Assembly: GCF_000716335.1 (NCBI RefSeq)
Contig: NZ_JOBL01000160.1
Coordinates: 1-54,607 of the forward strand
DNA: 54,607 nucleotides
Direction: 5' to 3'
From: Streptomyces sp. NRRL S-118
GTDB lineage: Bacteria; Actinomycetota; Actinomycetes; Streptomycetales; Streptomycetaceae
The position numbers and the translations under genes were made by a program. Each line of letters starts with the position of its first letter. The first letter of the stretch is position 1. Below, piece by piece: positions 27,593 to 36,484 of the stretch. The notes beneath the pieces were generated by a model. That model made no database searches. It saw only the letters and a list, made by a program, of their open reading frames with translations, and was not told the origin of the DNA.

Positions 27593-29289
27593 CGACCCCT
27601 CCGCCGCACCCCGAACAGGGCCCGTACGGCTCGCTCAACCCGTACGGCGGGGACCGCCTGCGCCGGCCGCAGCCGTCCCCGCCGCCCGGCGACCCGGCGC
27701 AGGGCCCCGGTCCTGTGCAGGGCCCCGGTCCCGTGCAGGACGGCGGCCCGGGGTACGGCCCCGGCCCCGCGGAGGGCTCCGGCCCCATGACCGGCCCGGG
27801 CCCCGTGACCGGCCCCGGCAGGCGGCGGGCCACGGTCGTGCTCGCCGCGCTCGTCGCCGTGCTGCTCGTCGCCGGCGGCGTGTCCTGGTACGCGCTGGGC
27901 GGCGAGGACGAGGGCGGCGGCAGCCGCGCCGGCGGCGCCGGGAACGGCGCCCCGGCCGGCGGGCGGAGCGCGAGCCCCTCGGCGCCCTCGGGCACGGCCG
28001 GGTCCACCGGCCCCGACACCGCCGCCGCCGAGCGCATCAACGCCGGCCGCGCCCCCGGGGACGCCAGGCTCGACTGGACGCGGAAGAACGACATCGACGT
28101 CCCGGGCCTGGGCGCCGACCAGTTCGGCCCGTGGGTCGTGGGCGACACGGTCGCCACCGCCCTGTACCGGACCGTCGCGGGGTACTCCGTGACGGACGGG
28201 CGGCAGAAGTGGAGCCTGCGGCTGGACCGCGACATCTGCCGCGCCACCCCGCAGGCGTCGGCCGACGGCAGGATCGTCGTCGTCACCCGCGACGGCACCG
28301 GCTCCTCCGGCGAGTGCCGCGTCCTGCGGATGATCGACCTTCGCACGGGCAAGCAGGGCTGGCAGCAGGCGGTCGCCAAGGAGGGCGAGTGGGACATCTT
28401 CAGCGAGCTCTCCACGGTGATCACCGGCAACACGGTCACCGCCGGACGGGCCGGCTACTCCACCGCCTACCGGCTCGGTGACGGCACCCGCCTCTTCGGG
28501 CGCGGCCCCGGCACCTGCCACCCGTTCGCCTTCGCCGGCGGTCCGAAGCTGATCGCCGCCGTCAGCTGCGAGGACGGAACGGTCGACAAGCCGCACGAGC
28601 AGGTCCAGGAGCTCGACCCCGAGACCGGCAAGGCCCGGTGGACCCACGAGGTCAAGCGCGGCTACCACATCGACCACATCTACTCGGTCCAGCCGCTGGT
28701 CGTCTCGCTGTACAACCGGGCGCAGAACAAGCGGGGCGTGCTCGCCCTCACCGACAAGGGCACCCGGCGCGCGGCACTCGTCGGCCCGGACCAGTACGCG
28801 CCGGGGTGCGCCGACCGTTCCAGCGCGACGAACGACCTGCAGACGTGCCGGACCGCCGCGGACGCCACCACCTTCTCCATGGCGACGGTGCCCACGCCCG
28901 GGCTGAAGGGCACCAACCAGATCGTCGTGTTCAGCCTCGACACCGGCCGGGTCGTGCGCCGCGTCCCCGCTCCGGCCGGGCGGACCGTGTTCCCGCTGCG
29001 GGCGGCCGGCGGCGAGCTGCTGGTCGAGGTGCACCCGACCCTCCAGGACCAGGGCGGGATGCTCGCCTCCGTGGCCCCGGGAGCGACCACGCTGAAGACG
29101 CTGCTCCGGCTCCCGCCGGGCAGCGCGGAGCCGCACCGCCGCATGGAAAGCCCCCGCGCCGTCTACGACGACGGCCGCTACACGATCGTGGCCGGCGGTA
29201 TCGGCGGCTCCAGTGACGCAGAAGAGAAGAAGCGGGAGACGATCATGTCTTTCACCGCGGATGAGACCACCGAGGTACCCACACCATGA
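27589..29289 (+). CDS. Membrane-anchored PQQ-like beta-propeller protein, second paralogue
   Basis: A 566-residue paralogue of the preceding protein with the same plan: a short Pro/Gly-rich cytoplasmic part, a helix (TVVLAALVAVLLVAGGVSWYAL), a Gly/Ser/Ala linker, then propeller blades (GYSVTDGRQKWSLRL, DLRTGKQGWQQAV, DPETGKARWTHEV, SLDTGRVVRRVPA). It shares the ERINAGRAPGDARLDW junction with the first paralogue's NAGRQPGEAKVEW, showing recent common origin. Cys positions are also shared. The GTG at 27589 overlaps the upstream stop, and its own stop overlaps the third gene's ATG. Function is unknown. Confidence 0.83.
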   Translation: MTTPPPHPEQGPYGSLNPYGGDRLRRPQPSPPPGDPAQGPGPVQGPGPVQDGGPGYGPGPAEGSGPMTGPGPVTGPGRRRATVVLAALVAVLLVAGGVSWYALGGEDEGGGSRAGGAGNGAPAGGRSASPSAPSGTAGSTGPDTAAAERINAGRAPGDARLDWTRKNDIDVPGLGADQFGPWVVGDTVATALYRTVAGYSVTDGRQKWSLRLDRDICRATPQASADGRIVVVTRDGTGSSGECRVLRMIDLRTGKQGWQQAVAKEGEWDIFSELSTVITGNTVTAGRAGYSTAYRLGDGTRLFGRGPGTCHPFAFAGGPKLIAAVSCEDGTVDKPHEQVQELDPETGKARWTHEVKRGYHIDHIYSVQPLVVSLYNRAQNKRGVLALTDKGTRRAALVGPDQYAPGCADRSSATNDLQTCRTAADATTFSMATVPTPGLKGTNQIVVFSLDTGRVVRRVPAPAGRTVFPLRAAGGELLVEVHPTLQDQGGMLASVAPGATTLKTLLRLPPGSAEPHRRMESPRAVYDDGRYTIVAGGIGGSSDAEEKKRETIMSFTADETTEVPTP

Positions 29290-31157
29290 GCCAGCCACCG
29301 CCGCCACCGCCGAACCAGCCCCCGACGCCGCCGCAGGGCGGTTTCGGCGCGCCCCAGGACCCCCCGCCGCAGGGCGGTTTCGGCGCGCCGACGCCACCGC
29401 CGCCCGGGGGCTTCGGTGGCCCGACGCCGCCGCCGGGCCAGCCGCCGGCGTACGGCTACCCGCAGGCGCCCCAGCCTCCGCAGACCCCGCCGCCGGGCCA
29501 GCCGGAGGGCTACGGCTACCCGCAGGCGCCCCAGCCTCCGCAGACCCCGCCGCCCGGCCAGCCGCAGGGCTACGGCTTCCCCCAGGCACCCGGTCAGCCC
29601 GGCCCCTACCCCGGCCAGGTGCCCGGTCAGCAGCCGTACGGCTACGGGTACCCGGGCGCCCCGGTGCAGCAGCCCGCCACGCCGCAGGGCGGCGGCCGCA
29701 AGCTGTCCACCCAGATGCAGATCATCATCGCCGCGGCCGTCGCCGTGGTGCTGATCATCGCCGGTGGCGTGTGGTTCGCGATGGGTGACGACGGCGGCAA
29801 GGGCGCCGACGCCAAGGGCACCACCGGCACGACCGGTGGCGGCAAGGGCGGCGGCGGAGGCGGCGGTACGGCCGCGGACGGCCCGGGCAAGGAGAAGGCA
29901 CCTGCCAACACGGCCTCGAAGGTCGCCTTCCAGAAGCCCCACCCCAAGGTCACCTACCTCACCAACGTGGTCGGCTCCTGGGTGACCGACAAGGCGTACG
30001 TCAAGACGGGCATCAACTCGATCGTCGCGTACGACCTCGACAAGGGCACCGAGCTGTGGACCATCCCGCTGCCGGGCCAGGTCTGCGCGGCGTCGCGCCA
30101 CACGGAGGGCAACAGGACCGCGATCGCGTTCGAGCCCGCCAAGGCGACGCCGCCGAAGAACTTCCAGCCCTGCAGCGAGGTCGGCGCCATCGACCTGTCC
30201 ACCGGCAAGCTGCTGTGGAGCAAGTCCGTCACGGGTGGCCAGGGCGGTGACGACAAGGCGCGCTTCACCGAGGTCACCGTCGGCGCCGGCACGGTCGCCG
30301 CGGGAGGCACGGACGGCGGCGCGGCGTGGGACCTGGCCACCGGCAAGGAGCGCTGGAAGCCCCAGGTCAACGCCGAACAGTGCTACGACATGGGCTACGG
30401 CGGCGGTGCGGGCCTGGTCGCGGCGCGCAAGTGCGGCCCGTACGACCAGCAGTACGTGATCATCCAGAACCTCGACCCGGCCACCGGCGCCCCGCTCTCG
30501 CAGTTCAAGATGCCGACCGGTGTCGAGTACGCGAGCGTCGTGTCCACCAAGCCGCTGGTCGTCGCGGCCGACGTCGGCGACAGCGCCGGTGACGGCTCCG
30601 GCATCTCGGACTTCTTCTCCATCGACGAGAAGACGGGCAAGCTGAAGGCGAAGATCGCGGTGGACGCCGACCGGTTCGCCGCGGAGTGCGACGTGACCGA
30701 GGTCGAGTCCTGCATCAAGGTCGCCGTCGGCAACGGCCGGATCTACCTGCCGACCGAGGACCACGAGGGCTCCGGCGAGTACGGCCAGACCAACGAGATC
30801 GTGTCCTTCGAGCTCGCCACCGGCAAGCCGACCAGTGACAAGTCGGACGCGGGCGACCGCTACTCGATGTTCCCGCTGCGCATGGACGGCGGCAACATCC
30901 TCGCCTACAAGGAACCGCCCTACGACAAGGGCGGCCAGATCGTCAGCATCGACGGCGCCACCATGAAGCAGACCGTGCTGATGGAGAACCCGGGCGAGGA
31001 GTCGGTGCGCCGTGCCGAGTCCAGCTTCTCGGTGGGGCACTCGGAGATGCTCTTCAGCGGCGGCCGGCTGTTCATCTCGGAGACGATGATCTCCGAGCCG
31101 AGCGACAGCGGGGTCGACGACGACCAGTTCTACATGATCGGGTACACCACCAACTGA
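29286..31157 (+). CDS. Membrane-anchored PQQ-like beta-propeller protein, third paralogue
   Basis: A 623-residue, more diverged paralogue. The cytoplasmic N-terminus is Pro/Gln/Gly-rich with a tandem 20-residue repeat, then a helix (MQIIIAAAVAVVLIIAGGVWFAM), a Gly/Lys-rich linker and a propeller domain with blades such as IVAYDLDKGTELWTIPL, DLSTGKLLWSKSV and DLATGKERWKPQV. It keeps paired Cys in several blades (PGQVCAASR, NFQPCSEVG, ECDVTEVESC). The ATG overlaps the second gene's stop. A very strong terminator closes the operon. Confidence 0.84.
   Translation: MSQPPPPPPNQPPTPPQGGFGAPQDPPPQGGFGAPTPPPPGGFGGPTPPPGQPPAYGYPQAPQPPQTPPPGQPEGYGYPQAPQPPQTPPPGQPQGYGFPQAPGQPGPYPGQVPGQQPYGYGYPGAPVQQPATPQGGGRKLSTQMQIIIAAAVAVVLIIAGGVWFAMGDDGGKGADAKGTTGTTGGGKGGGGGGGTAADGPGKEKAPANTASKVAFQKPHPKVTYLTNVVGSWVTDKAYVKTGINSIVAYDLDKGTELWTIPLPGQVCAASRHTEGNRTAIAFEPAKATPPKNFQPCSEVGAIDLSTGKLLWSKSVTGGQGGDDKARFTEVTVGAGTVAAGGTDGGAAWDLATGKERWKPQVNAEQCYDMGYGGGAGLVAARKCGPYDQQYVIIQNLDPATGAPLSQFKMPTGVEYASVVSTKPLVVAADVGDSAGDGSGISDFFSIDEKTGKLKAKIAVDADRFAAECDVTEVESCIKVAVGNGRIYLPTEDHEGSGEYGQTNEIVSFELATGKPTSDKSDAGDRYSMFPLRMDGGNILAYKEPPYDKGGQIVSIDGATMKQTVLMENPGEESVRRAESSFSVGHSEMLFSGGRLFISETMISEPSDSGVDDDQFYMIGYTTN
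29427..29588 (+). repeat. 60-bp tandem coding repeat
   Basis: About 2.6 copies of a 60-bp unit encoding a 20-residue block that begins PPPGQP, continues with GYGYPQAPQ and ends PPQT. Adjacent copies are nearly identical at DNA level, indicating recent slippage or unequal crossover in the cytoplasmic tail of the third beta-propeller gene. Confidence 0.8.
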
Positions 31158-31175
31158 CCCGCGCGGCACCGCGGC

Positions 31176-31218
31176 CCGACGGCCCGGCACATCGGTCACC
31201 GATGTGCCGGGCCGTCGG
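31176..31218. terminator. Strong hairpin terminator after the beta-propeller operon
   Basis: A near-perfect stem of about 19 bp (arms beginning CCGACGGCCCGGCACATCG) around a GTCAC loop, 18 bp after the stop codon of the third paralogue. Confidence 0.85.
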
Positions 31219-31383
31219 CGTCAGCCTAAAGAGCATCAAGTAGCCCTGATTGACGAAGAATTCGACATTCCGGGGGGCTTCTGACAAGTAGGGGGCGCGC
31301 GATGTCGAACAAGCGTGTAGCTTGCCGGGTCAACAGTGCCGGGGACGGCGGGGGGCCGGTCCCGGGGGATGGGGGGATGGTGG

Positions 31384-32070
31384 ATGGGCGTGCGGCTCAT
31401 GGTGGTCGACGACCACCGACTGCTCGCCGAGGCGCTGGCCTCGGCGCTGAAACTGCGCGGGCACCGGGTCCTGGCGGCGGCCGCACCCGCTGCCGGTGCC
31501 GCTGAGCTGGTGGTGAGCCGGGCGCCCGAGGTGTGCCTGCTGGGCACGGCGGCCCCGGCCGAGCCGGGCGCCTTCGACCCGATCGTACGGATCAAGAAGG
31601 ACCGCCCGCAGGTGGCGGTCGTGGTGCTCGGGCCGGTGCCGAACCCGCGCGGCATCGCGGCGGCGTTCGCGGCCGGCGCGTCCGGGTACGTCCGGCACGA
31701 CGAGCGCATCGAGGGCGTCGAGCGGGCGATGCTCAAGGCCAGGGCGGGTGAGACGGCGGTGGCGCCGCAACTGCTCCAGGGTGCCTTCACCGAGCTGCTG
31801 AACCCGGCCGCGCAGCCCGACGACGAGGGCCAGCGGCTGTTGCAGATGCTCACCCCCCGCGAGGTCGAGGTGCTCGTGCGGGTCGCCGAGGGAGAGGACA
31901 CCCGGCTGATCGCGGCGGGCATGCACATCGCCCCGAGCACCGCGCGCACCCATGTGCAGCGCGTGCTGATGAAGCTCGGAGTCGGTTCCCGTCTGGAGGC
32001 CGCGGCGCTCGCGGCCCGCACCGGCCTGCTGGACCGCGCCGCGTCCTCCAAAGGTCCGGGCCTGATCTGA
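31384..32070 (+). CDS. LuxR-type response regulator with degenerate receiver
   Basis: A 228-residue NarL/FixJ-like regulator. The receiver begins MGVRLMVVDDHRLLAEALASAL with the acidic pair intact. Where the phospho-accepting Asp should be, the sequence reads EVCLLGTAA, so residue 54 is Gly. The switch Thr position reads VVVLGP, and the usual KD after the last strand is GYVRHD. It is therefore a pseudo-receiver that cannot be phosphorylated in the usual way. The C-terminal LuxR HTH is intact: LTPREVEVLVRVAEGEDTRLIAAGMHIAPSTARTHVQRVLMKLGVGSR. No kinase gene adjoins it; galT follows. ATG at 31384 or GTG at 31390 are possible starts. Confidence 0.87.
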   Translation: MGVRLMVVDDHRLLAEALASALKLRGHRVLAAAAPAAGAAELVVSRAPEVCLLGTAAPAEPGAFDPIVRIKKDRPQVAVVVLGPVPNPRGIAAAFAAGASGYVRHDERIEGVERAMLKARAGETAVAPQLLQGAFTELLNPAAQPDDEGQRLLQMLTPREVEVLVRVAEGEDTRLIAAGMHIAPSTARTHVQRVLMKLGVGSRLEAAALAARTGLLDRAASSKGPGLI

Positions 32071-32075
32071 ACCGG

Positions 32076-32096
32076 CCCGGCGGCGCCGCCGCCGGG
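32076..32096. terminator. Hairpin after the pseudo-receiver regulator gene
   Basis: CCCGGCGGC-GCC-GCCGCCGGG, a perfect 9-bp stem with a 3-nt loop, 5 bp after the stop codon and before the gal promoter region. Confidence 0.55.
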
Positions 32097-32189
32097 TTCC
32101 CGGCCCGCCGTCCCCCTCACGGCGGCCGCCCCCTCGCTCCCCTTCCTCCGTCACGGCGCGCCAGTGGTCGCACGTGTCGCCTTCCGTCG

Positions 32190-32220
32190 TTGACTCGCCT
32201 GTTTGTTTGTGCTTTTTTGT
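32190..32220 (+). promoter_or_regulatory. Candidate gal operon promoter region
   Basis: A T-rich island (TTGACT followed by GTTTGTTTGTG and TTTTTT) in an otherwise very GC-rich 193-bp gap, about 45-75 bp upstream of galT. TTGACT is a good -35. A canonical -10 is not clear. The GTTTGTTTGTG direct repeats may bind a galactose regulator (inference). Confidence 0.4.
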
Positions 32221-32263
32221 GGGTGATTCTGTTCGGGGTGGGATCTTCGATGAGGAGTCCTGG

Positions 32264-33328
32264 GTGAAGAAGACGTCGACCCGGCTGGCCGACGGGCGCG
32301 AGCTCGTCTACTACGACGCGCGGGACGACGCCGTGCGCGACGCCGTCGACCTCCGCCCGCTCCACCCGATCGCCACCACCTCCGAGATCCGCCACGACCC
32401 GCTGCTCGGCGACTCGGTCGCCATCGCCTCGCACCGCCAGACCCGGACCTACCACCCGCCCGCCGACGAGTGCCCCCTGTGCCCGTCGCGCGACGGCCGC
32501 TCCAGCGAGATCCCGGCCGCCGACTACGACGTCGTCGTCTTCGAGAACCGCTTCCCCTCCCTCGCCGGGGACTCCGGCCGCTGCGAGGTCGTCTGCTTCA
32601 CCTCCGACCACGACGCCTCGTTCGCCGACCTCACCGACGAGCAGGCCGCCCTGGTCCTGGAGGCATGGACCGACCGCACCGCCGAGCTCGCCGAACTCCC
32701 GCAGGTCGAGCAGGTGTTCTGCTTCGAGAACCGGGGCGCCGAGATCGGCGTCACCCTCGGCCATCCGCACGGCCAGATCTACGCGTACCCCTTCACCACC
32801 CCCCGCACGGCGCTGATGCTCCGCAACCTCGACGAGCACCGCGCCGCCACCGGACGCAACCTCTTCGACGACCTCGTCGCACGCGAAAGCGCGGCCGAAC
32901 GGGTGGTCCTGGAGACCGGCGAGTGGCTCGCCTTCGTGCCGTACGCCGCGCACTGGCCGTACGAGGTGCACCTCCACCCCAAGCGGCGCGTGCCCGACCT
33001 GCGCGCCCTGGACGACGCGGCGCGCACAGAGTTCCCACAGGTCTACCTGGAACTCTTGAGACGGTTCGACCGGATCTTCGACGGAAGGGGCGGCGGGAAG
33101 GAAGGGTCCGGCGAGCCGCCCACGCCGTACATCGCCGCCTGGCACCAGGCGCCGCTGCGCGACCCGCGGCGCGACGACTTCGCCCTGCATCTCGAGCTTT
33201 TCACCGTCCGGCGCACGTCCGGCAAGCTGAAGTTCCTGGCGGGCTCGGAGTCGGGCATGAGTGTGTTCATCAACGACGTACCGCCGGAGGCCGCGGCCCG
33301 GCGCCTGCGAGAGGTGGCGACCACGTGA
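32264..33328 (+). CDS. galT: Galactose-1-phosphate uridylyltransferase
   Basis: A 354-residue HIT-superfamily enzyme of the Leloir pathway, exchanging UMP between UDP-glucose and galactose-1-phosphate. The zinc site is DECPLCPSR, and the substrate segment FENRFPSL precedes the catalytic [23 protein letters not shown] (HPH with the nucleophilic second His). [13 protein letters not shown] and [27 protein letters not shown] follow near the C-terminus. The GTG at 32264 has GAGGAG 6 nt upstream. The stop overlaps galE (GTGA). Confidence 0.96.
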   Translation: MKKTSTRLADGRELVYYDARDDAVRDAVDLRPLHPIATTSEIRHDPLLGDSVAIASHRQTRTYHPPADECPLCPSRDGRSSEIPAADYDVVVFENRFPSLAGDSGRCEVVCFTSDHDASFADLTDEQAALVLEAWTDRTAELAELPQVEQVFCFENRGAEIGVTLGHPHGQIYAYPFTTPRTALMLRNLDEHRAATGRNLFDDLVARESAAERVVLETGEWLAFVPYAAHWPYEVHLHPKRRVPDLRALDDAARTEFPQVYLELLRRFDRIFDGRGGGKEGSGEPPTPYIAAWHQAPLRDPRRDDFALHLELFTVRRTSGKLKFLAGSESGMSVFINDVPPEAAARRLREVATT

Positions 33329-34293
33329 GCAGCAAGTACCTGGTGACGGGCGGGGCCGGCTACGTCGGCGGCGTGGTCGCCACCCGCCTGCTGGAGGCCG
33401 GCCACGACGTGACCGTCCTCGACGACCTCTCCACCGGCTTCGCCGAGGGCGTGCCGCCCGGAGTCCGCTTCATCGAGGGGCGCGTCCAGGATGCCGCCCG
33501 CCACCTGGACCCCTCCTACGACGCGGTGCTCCACTTCGCCGCCTTCTCGCAGGTGGGCGAGTCGGTCGTCCACCCCGAGAAGTACTGGACCAACAACGTC
33601 GGCGGCACCATGGCGCTGCTCGACGCCATGCGCGCGGCGGGCGTGCGCCGCCTCGTCTTCTCCTCCACCGCGGCGACCTACGGCGAGCCGGTCTCCCCCC
33701 TGGTCACCGAGACCGACCCCACCGCCCCCACCAGCCCCTACGGCGCCTCCAAGCTGGCCGTCGACCACATGATCACGGGCGAGGCCGCCGCGCACGGCCT
33801 GGCCGCCGTCTCCCTGCGCTACTTCAACGTGGCGGGCGCGTACGGATCCTGCGGCGAGCGCCACGATCCCGAGTCGCATCTGATCCCGCTCGTCCTCCAG
33901 GTCGCCCTCGGCCTGCGCCCGTCGGTCTCCGTGTACGGGGACGACTACCCGACCCCCGACGGCACCTGCGTCCGCGACTACATCCACGTCGCCGACCTCG
34001 CCGAGGCGCACCTGCTCGCCCTCGGCGCGGTGGCCCCCGGCGAGCACCTGATCTGCAACCTGGGTAACGGCAACGGCTTCTCGGTCCGCGAGGTCATCGA
34101 GACCGTACGGGAGGTGACCGGCCGCCCGGTGCCCGAGGTGGCCGCCGCCCGCCGCGCCGGCGACCCGGCGGTCCTGGTCGCCTCGGCCGCCACCGCACGG
34201 GCACGGCTCGGCTGGCGGCCCACTCGCTCCGACCTGGCCGTCATCGTGGCCGACGCCTGGGAGTTCGCCCAGAAGCGGGAGGCCGGCCGGTGA
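33325..34293 (+). CDS. galE: UDP-glucose 4-epimerase
   Basis: A 322-residue short-chain dehydrogenase/reductase that interconverts UDP-galactose and UDP-glucose with bound NAD. It shows the nucleotide-binding TGGAGYVGGVVATRLLEAGHDVTVLDDLSTG, FAAFSQVGESV, the catalytic Ser-Thr in FSSTAATYG and YGASK (Tyr and Lys), and the epimerase-type CVRDYIHVADLAEAHL. It overlaps galT by 4 bp upstream and galK by 4 bp downstream, forming a coupled galTEK operon. Confidence 0.96.
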   Translation: MSSKYLVTGGAGYVGGVVATRLLEAGHDVTVLDDLSTGFAEGVPPGVRFIEGRVQDAARHLDPSYDAVLHFAAFSQVGESVVHPEKYWTNNVGGTMALLDAMRAAGVRRLVFSSTAATYGEPVSPLVTETDPTAPTSPYGASKLAVDHMITGEAAAHGLAAVSLRYFNVAGAYGSCGERHDPESHLIPLVLQVALGLRPSVSVYGDDYPTPDGTCVRDYIHVADLAEAHLLALGAVAPGEHLICNLGNGNGFSVREVIETVREVTGRPVPEVAAARRAGDPAVLVASAATARARLGWRPTRSDLAVIVADAWEFAQKREAGR

Positions 34294-35438
34294 CGGACGT
34301 CGGGCGGGACTTCCGGCGGCTGTACGGGTACGCCCCCGAGGGCGTGTGGGCCGCGCCAGGCCGGGTCAACCTGATCGGCGAGTACACCGACTTCAACGAC
34401 GGGCTCGTGCTGCCGCTGGCGCTGCCGCACACCGCGGTCGCCGCCGTTGCCCGGCGCACCGACGGGCATCTGCGCGTCCACTCGGGCGACACGGGCCAGG
34501 GCGTGGTCCGCCTCGCCCTCGACGACCTGCGGCCGCTGTCCGACGGCGCCGGCTGGGCCGCCTACCCGGCCGGTGTGGTGTGGGCGCTGCGCGCGGCCGG
34601 GCACCGGATCACCGGCGCCGACATCCACCTCGCCTCCACGGTCCCCACCGGCGCCGGCCTGTCGTCGTCGGCCGCCCTGGAGGTCGTCACCGCGCTCGCG
34701 CTGAACGACCTGTACGGACTCGGGCTGGGCAGCGCGGAGCTGGCCCTGCTCGCGCAGCACGCCGAGAACGCCTTCGTGGGTGTGCCGTGCGGCGTGATGG
34801 ACCAGATGGCGTCGGCGTGCTGCACGCCCGGCCACGTCCTGTACCTCGACACCCGCGACCTGTCGCACCGCCAGGTCCCCTTCGACCTCCCCGCGCGGGG
34901 GCTCGCGCTGCTGGTCGTCGACACCCGGGTCAGGCACGCGCTGGGGGACGGCGCGTACGCCGAGCGCCGCGCCGGGTGCGAAGCCGGCGCGCGGGCGCTC
35001 GGCGTCCGCACGCTGCGCGAGGTCGAGCCCGTGCAACTCCCCGACGCGCTGAGGCGGGTGAGCGACCCGGTGGTCCGCTCGTACGTCCGCCACGTGGTGA
35101 CCGACAACCACCGCGTCCGGCGGACGATCGCCCTGCTGGACGCGGGCGAGGTACGGCAGGTGGGCCCCGTCCTCACCGAGGGGCACGCCTCGCTCCGCGA
35201 CGACCTGCGCGTGTCCTGCCCGGAGCTGGACCTGGTGGTGGCGGCGGCGACCGGGGCGGGGGCGCTGGGCGCGCGCATGACCGGCGGCGGCTTCGGCGGC
35301 TCGGCGATCGTCCTGACCGAGGAGGACACCGTGGAGACCGTGACGAAGGCGGTCGGGGCGGCCTTCGCGGAGGCCGGTCACGCGGCGCCGCGCGTCTTCC
35401 CCGCGGTGCCGTCCGCGGGCGCGCACCGAGTGCGCTGA
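34290..35438 (+). CDS. galK: Galactokinase
   Basis: A 382-residue GHMP kinase phosphorylating galactose with ATP. The galactokinase signature WAAPGRVNLIGEYTDFNDGLVLPLAL lies near residue 20, the ATP loop is VPTGAGLSSSAALEV, and the C-terminal MTGGGFGGSAIVL is the third motif. The catalytic Asp lies in CGVMDQMASA. It completes galTEK. No galactose importer or dedicated repressor is adjacent; the only nearby regulators are the two LuxR-type proteins that flank the operon. Confidence 0.96.
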   Translation: MTDVGRDFRRLYGYAPEGVWAAPGRVNLIGEYTDFNDGLVLPLALPHTAVAAVARRTDGHLRVHSGDTGQGVVRLALDDLRPLSDGAGWAAYPAGVVWALRAAGHRITGADIHLASTVPTGAGLSSSAALEVVTALALNDLYGLGLGSAELALLAQHAENAFVGVPCGVMDQMASACCTPGHVLYLDTRDLSHRQVPFDLPARGLALLVVDTRVRHALGDGAYAERRAGCEAGARALGVRTLREVEPVQLPDALRRVSDPVVRSYVRHVVTDNHRVRRTIALLDAGEVRQVGPVLTEGHASLRDDLRVSCPELDLVVAAATGAGALGARMTGGGFGGSAIVLTEEDTVETVTKAVGAAFAEAGHAAPRVFPAVPSAGAHRVR

Positions 35439-35549
35439 AGTCCGTCGATTTCCGTCCCGCTACGACGCTGGGAGCACACTGTCCACACCCCTTTCGGTCA
35501 GTTCTGCAAATCACCTTCCGCTCCCCGCGGCCGCCCGTACTCTGATGCA

Positions 35550-35573
35550 CAGCACCGGTGGGGGCCGGTGCTG
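35550..35573. repeat. 9-bp inverted repeat upstream of the second response regulator
   Basis: CAGCACCGG-N6-CCGGTGCTG in the 266-bp gap after galK. It may be a terminator for gal without a U-tract or a leader/operator element of the regulator. The rest of this gap shows no gene. Confidence 0.45.
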
Positions 35574-35704
35574 ATCAGGGGGCGAGACAGCCGGGTACGA
35601 CGCCCGGGGCGGGGTAACAGTCAGTGCACGGCGGCGGCCGTGCGACGACCCATGGGACCCCTGCTCCGGGCGCCGTACCCGCGGCTGCTCCGCTTCCTCG
35701 ACAC

Positions 35705-36484
35705 ATGGGGGTGTCAGTGGTCCGCATCCGGGTCCTGGTGGTCGATGACCACCGCATCTTCGCCGAGTCGCTCGCCGCGGCACTCGCGGCGGAGCCCGAC
35801 GTGGACGTCGCGGCCGCCGGCAGCGGCCCCGCGGCGATGCGCTGCCTGGAACGGGCGGCCGCCGAAGGCCGCCGGTTCGACGTGGCGCTGGTCGACGCCG
35901 ACCTCGGCGCGGGCGCCGCACCCACGGCCGCCCCGCCCCGTGCGGTCCCCGACCACGGCGAGGACGTCGTGGACGGCATCTCGCTCGTCGCGGGCGTCCG
36001 CTCCGGACAGCCCGCGGTGCGGACGGTGGTCCTGGCCGAGAAGGACGACCCGCGCCGCGCCGCGCTCGCCCTCCAGGCCGGCGCCTCCGGCTGGGTCGCC
36101 AAGGACTGCTCGCTGCAGCGCCTGCTCACGGTGATACGCGGCGTGCTGCGCGACGAGACCCACCTGCCGCCCGCGCTGCTCACCGGGGTGCTGCGGGAGC
36201 TGACCACCGCGCGCCGGCACCGTACCGAGAGCGAGCGGCTGGTCGAGTCGCTCACCCCGCGCGAGCGCGAGGTGCTGCGCTGCATGGTCGCCGGCCTGGG
36301 CCGCAAAGCGGTCGCCGAGCGCCTCTTCCTGTCCCCGCACACGGTGCGTACGCACATGCAGAACGTGCTGGGCAAACTGGGCGTGCACTCCACCCTGGCG
36401 GCGGTCGCTCTCGCGCGTCGGGCGGGCGTGGGGCCCGCGGAGCTAGCCGGGGATGTTGTCGAACGGGGCGGTCAGCTGGCGTAG
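35705..36484 (+). CDS. LuxR-type response regulator
   Basis: A 259-residue NarL-like regulator. The receiver (VVRIRVLVVDDHRIFAESLAAAL) keeps the phospho-acceptor Asp (about D64 in FDVALVDADLG) and the conserved Lys in GWVAKDCSL. It carries an extra insertion of about 20 Ala/Pro-rich residues right after the Asp loop (GAGAAPTAAPPRAVPDHGED), which is unusual. The DNA-binding domain is standard: LTPREREVLRCMVAGLGRKAVAERLFLSPHTVRTHMQNVLGKLGVHST. The ATG at 35705 is one option; GTG at 35717 has a better-spaced G-run. There is no adjacent kinase, and its 3' end overlaps the convergent MarR gene by 42 bp. Confidence 0.87.
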   Translation: MGVSVVRIRVLVVDDHRIFAESLAAALAAEPDVDVAAAGSGPAAMRCLERAAAEGRRFDVALVDADLGAGAAPTAAPPRAVPDHGEDVVDGISLVAGVRSGQPAVRTVVLAEKDDPRRAALALQAGASGWVAKDCSLQRLLTVIRGVLRDETHLPPALLTGVLRELTTARRHRTESERLVESLTPREREVLRCMVAGLGRKAVAERLFLSPHTVRTHMQNVLGKLGVHSTLAAVALARRAGVGPAELAGDVVERGGQLA

